A stretch of 6,392 nt of DNA, taken from positions 1-6,392 of the forward strand of contig QIMA01000367.1 of the NCBI GenBank assembly GCA_003233535.1. The letters are read 5' to 3'. Position numbers and translations under genes: made by a program. The notes under the pieces were generated by a model. It saw only the letters and a list, made by a program, of their open reading frames with translations. It was not told the origin of the DNA and did no database searches. Positions 6,231-6,392 of this stretch are shown piece by piece; within the stretch, counting starts at the first letter, position 1; each line of letters begins with the position of its first letter. This DNA comes from Rhodanobacteraceae bacterium (lineage in GTDB: Bacteria; Pseudomonadota; Gammaproteobacteria; Xanthomonadales; SZUA-5).

Positions 6231-6391
6231 CAATTTGGCGGCATGCCCAGCCGGTAGTGGCCGGCGTCGACAATCACTTTCGGCGGCTGTCGATCGCGCT
6301 CGAAGGCGGCATAGATGGGCTGCAGTTCGCTCCAGAACTCAAACCAGCGGTGGTCTGGATACTCGGCTAATTTGGCGGGCTCTAGGCGAAA
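6230..6391 (-). CDS. C-terminal fragment of a protein, possibly YafK-type L,D-transpeptidase fold
   Basis: Only the last 53 codons and the TGA (6230-6232) are in the window; the gene enters from the right edge with no start. The peptide begins FRLEPAKLAEYPDH, continues RWFEFWSELQPIYAAFERDR, then QPPKVIVDAGHYRLGMPPN. It reads like a real protein end: balanced composition, and no other frame across this stretch is as convincing. The pattern W-x-x-F-W-x-x-L-x-x-x-Y-x-x-F-E followed by P-P-x-V-x-V-x-x-G-x-Y resembles, from memory, the tail of YafK/DpaA-like murein L,D-transpeptidase-family proteins. The YkuD catalytic Cys/His region would lie outside the window, so the family call is tentative. 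It is on the same strand as nadA and ends about 65 bp before the nadA -35. Confidence 0.6.
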   Translation of the reverse strand, partial: FRLEPAKLAEYPDHRWFEFWSELQPIYAAFERDRQPPKVIVDAGHYRLGMPPN

Positions 6392-6392
6392 C

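Noticed and set aside
1..6392. Mobile element, defence system or CRISPR array
   Set aside because: No transposase, integrase, terminal inverted repeats, regularly spaced repeats or defence-type proteins are seen; the genes read as ordinary chromosomal content.

Overview
The window looks like a chromosomal segment of a gammaproteobacterium with moderately high GC. The best guess is the Xanthomonadales/Lysobacterales neighbourhood. This rests on the style of the proteins (a winged-helix/transmembrane/beta-propeller regulator, the NadB and NadA sequence types, a YafK-like tail) and is an inference, since no rRNA or marker gene is present.

Layout, left to right. (1) Positions 1-1686, minus strand: the N-terminal 562 residues of a membrane-anchored one-component regulator. 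It has a cytoplasmic OmpR/CadC-type winged helix, one transmembrane helix and a periplasmic TolB/WD40-like beta-propeller that runs off the left edge. (2) Positions 1687-2176: a 490-bp divergent intergenic region with small repeats but no gene I can support. (3) Positions 2177-3121, plus strand: an AraC-family regulator. (4) Positions 3122-3305: a short convergent spacer. (5) Positions 3306-4814, minus strand: nadB, L-aspartate oxidase. (6) Positions 4815-5044: a 230-bp spacer with a candidate nadB promoter directly downstream of a 33-bp inverted repeat. (7) Positions 5045-6055, minus strand: nadA, quinolinate synthase. (8) Positions 6056-6229: the nadA leader and promoter region, with two hairpins, an imperfect palindrome over the -10 and a 13-bp tandem duplication. 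(9) Positions 6230-6391, minus strand: the last 53 codons of a gene entering from the right edge, possibly a YafK-type L,D-transpeptidase-fold protein.

The functional core is de novo NAD synthesis. NadB oxidises L-aspartate to iminoaspartate, and NadA condenses this with dihydroxyacetone phosphate to give quinolinate. The next enzyme, NadC, is not in the window. The two genes lie in pathway-reverse order (nadA first in transcription) and are too far apart to be translationally coupled, and each has its own candidate promoter with nearby dyad symmetry. The two regulators at the left have no evident link to NAD metabolism.

I did not find a mobile element, CRISPR array, RNA gene or clearly novel system. 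The most useful leads are the regulatory structures around nadA and nadB and the membrane-spanning regulator.
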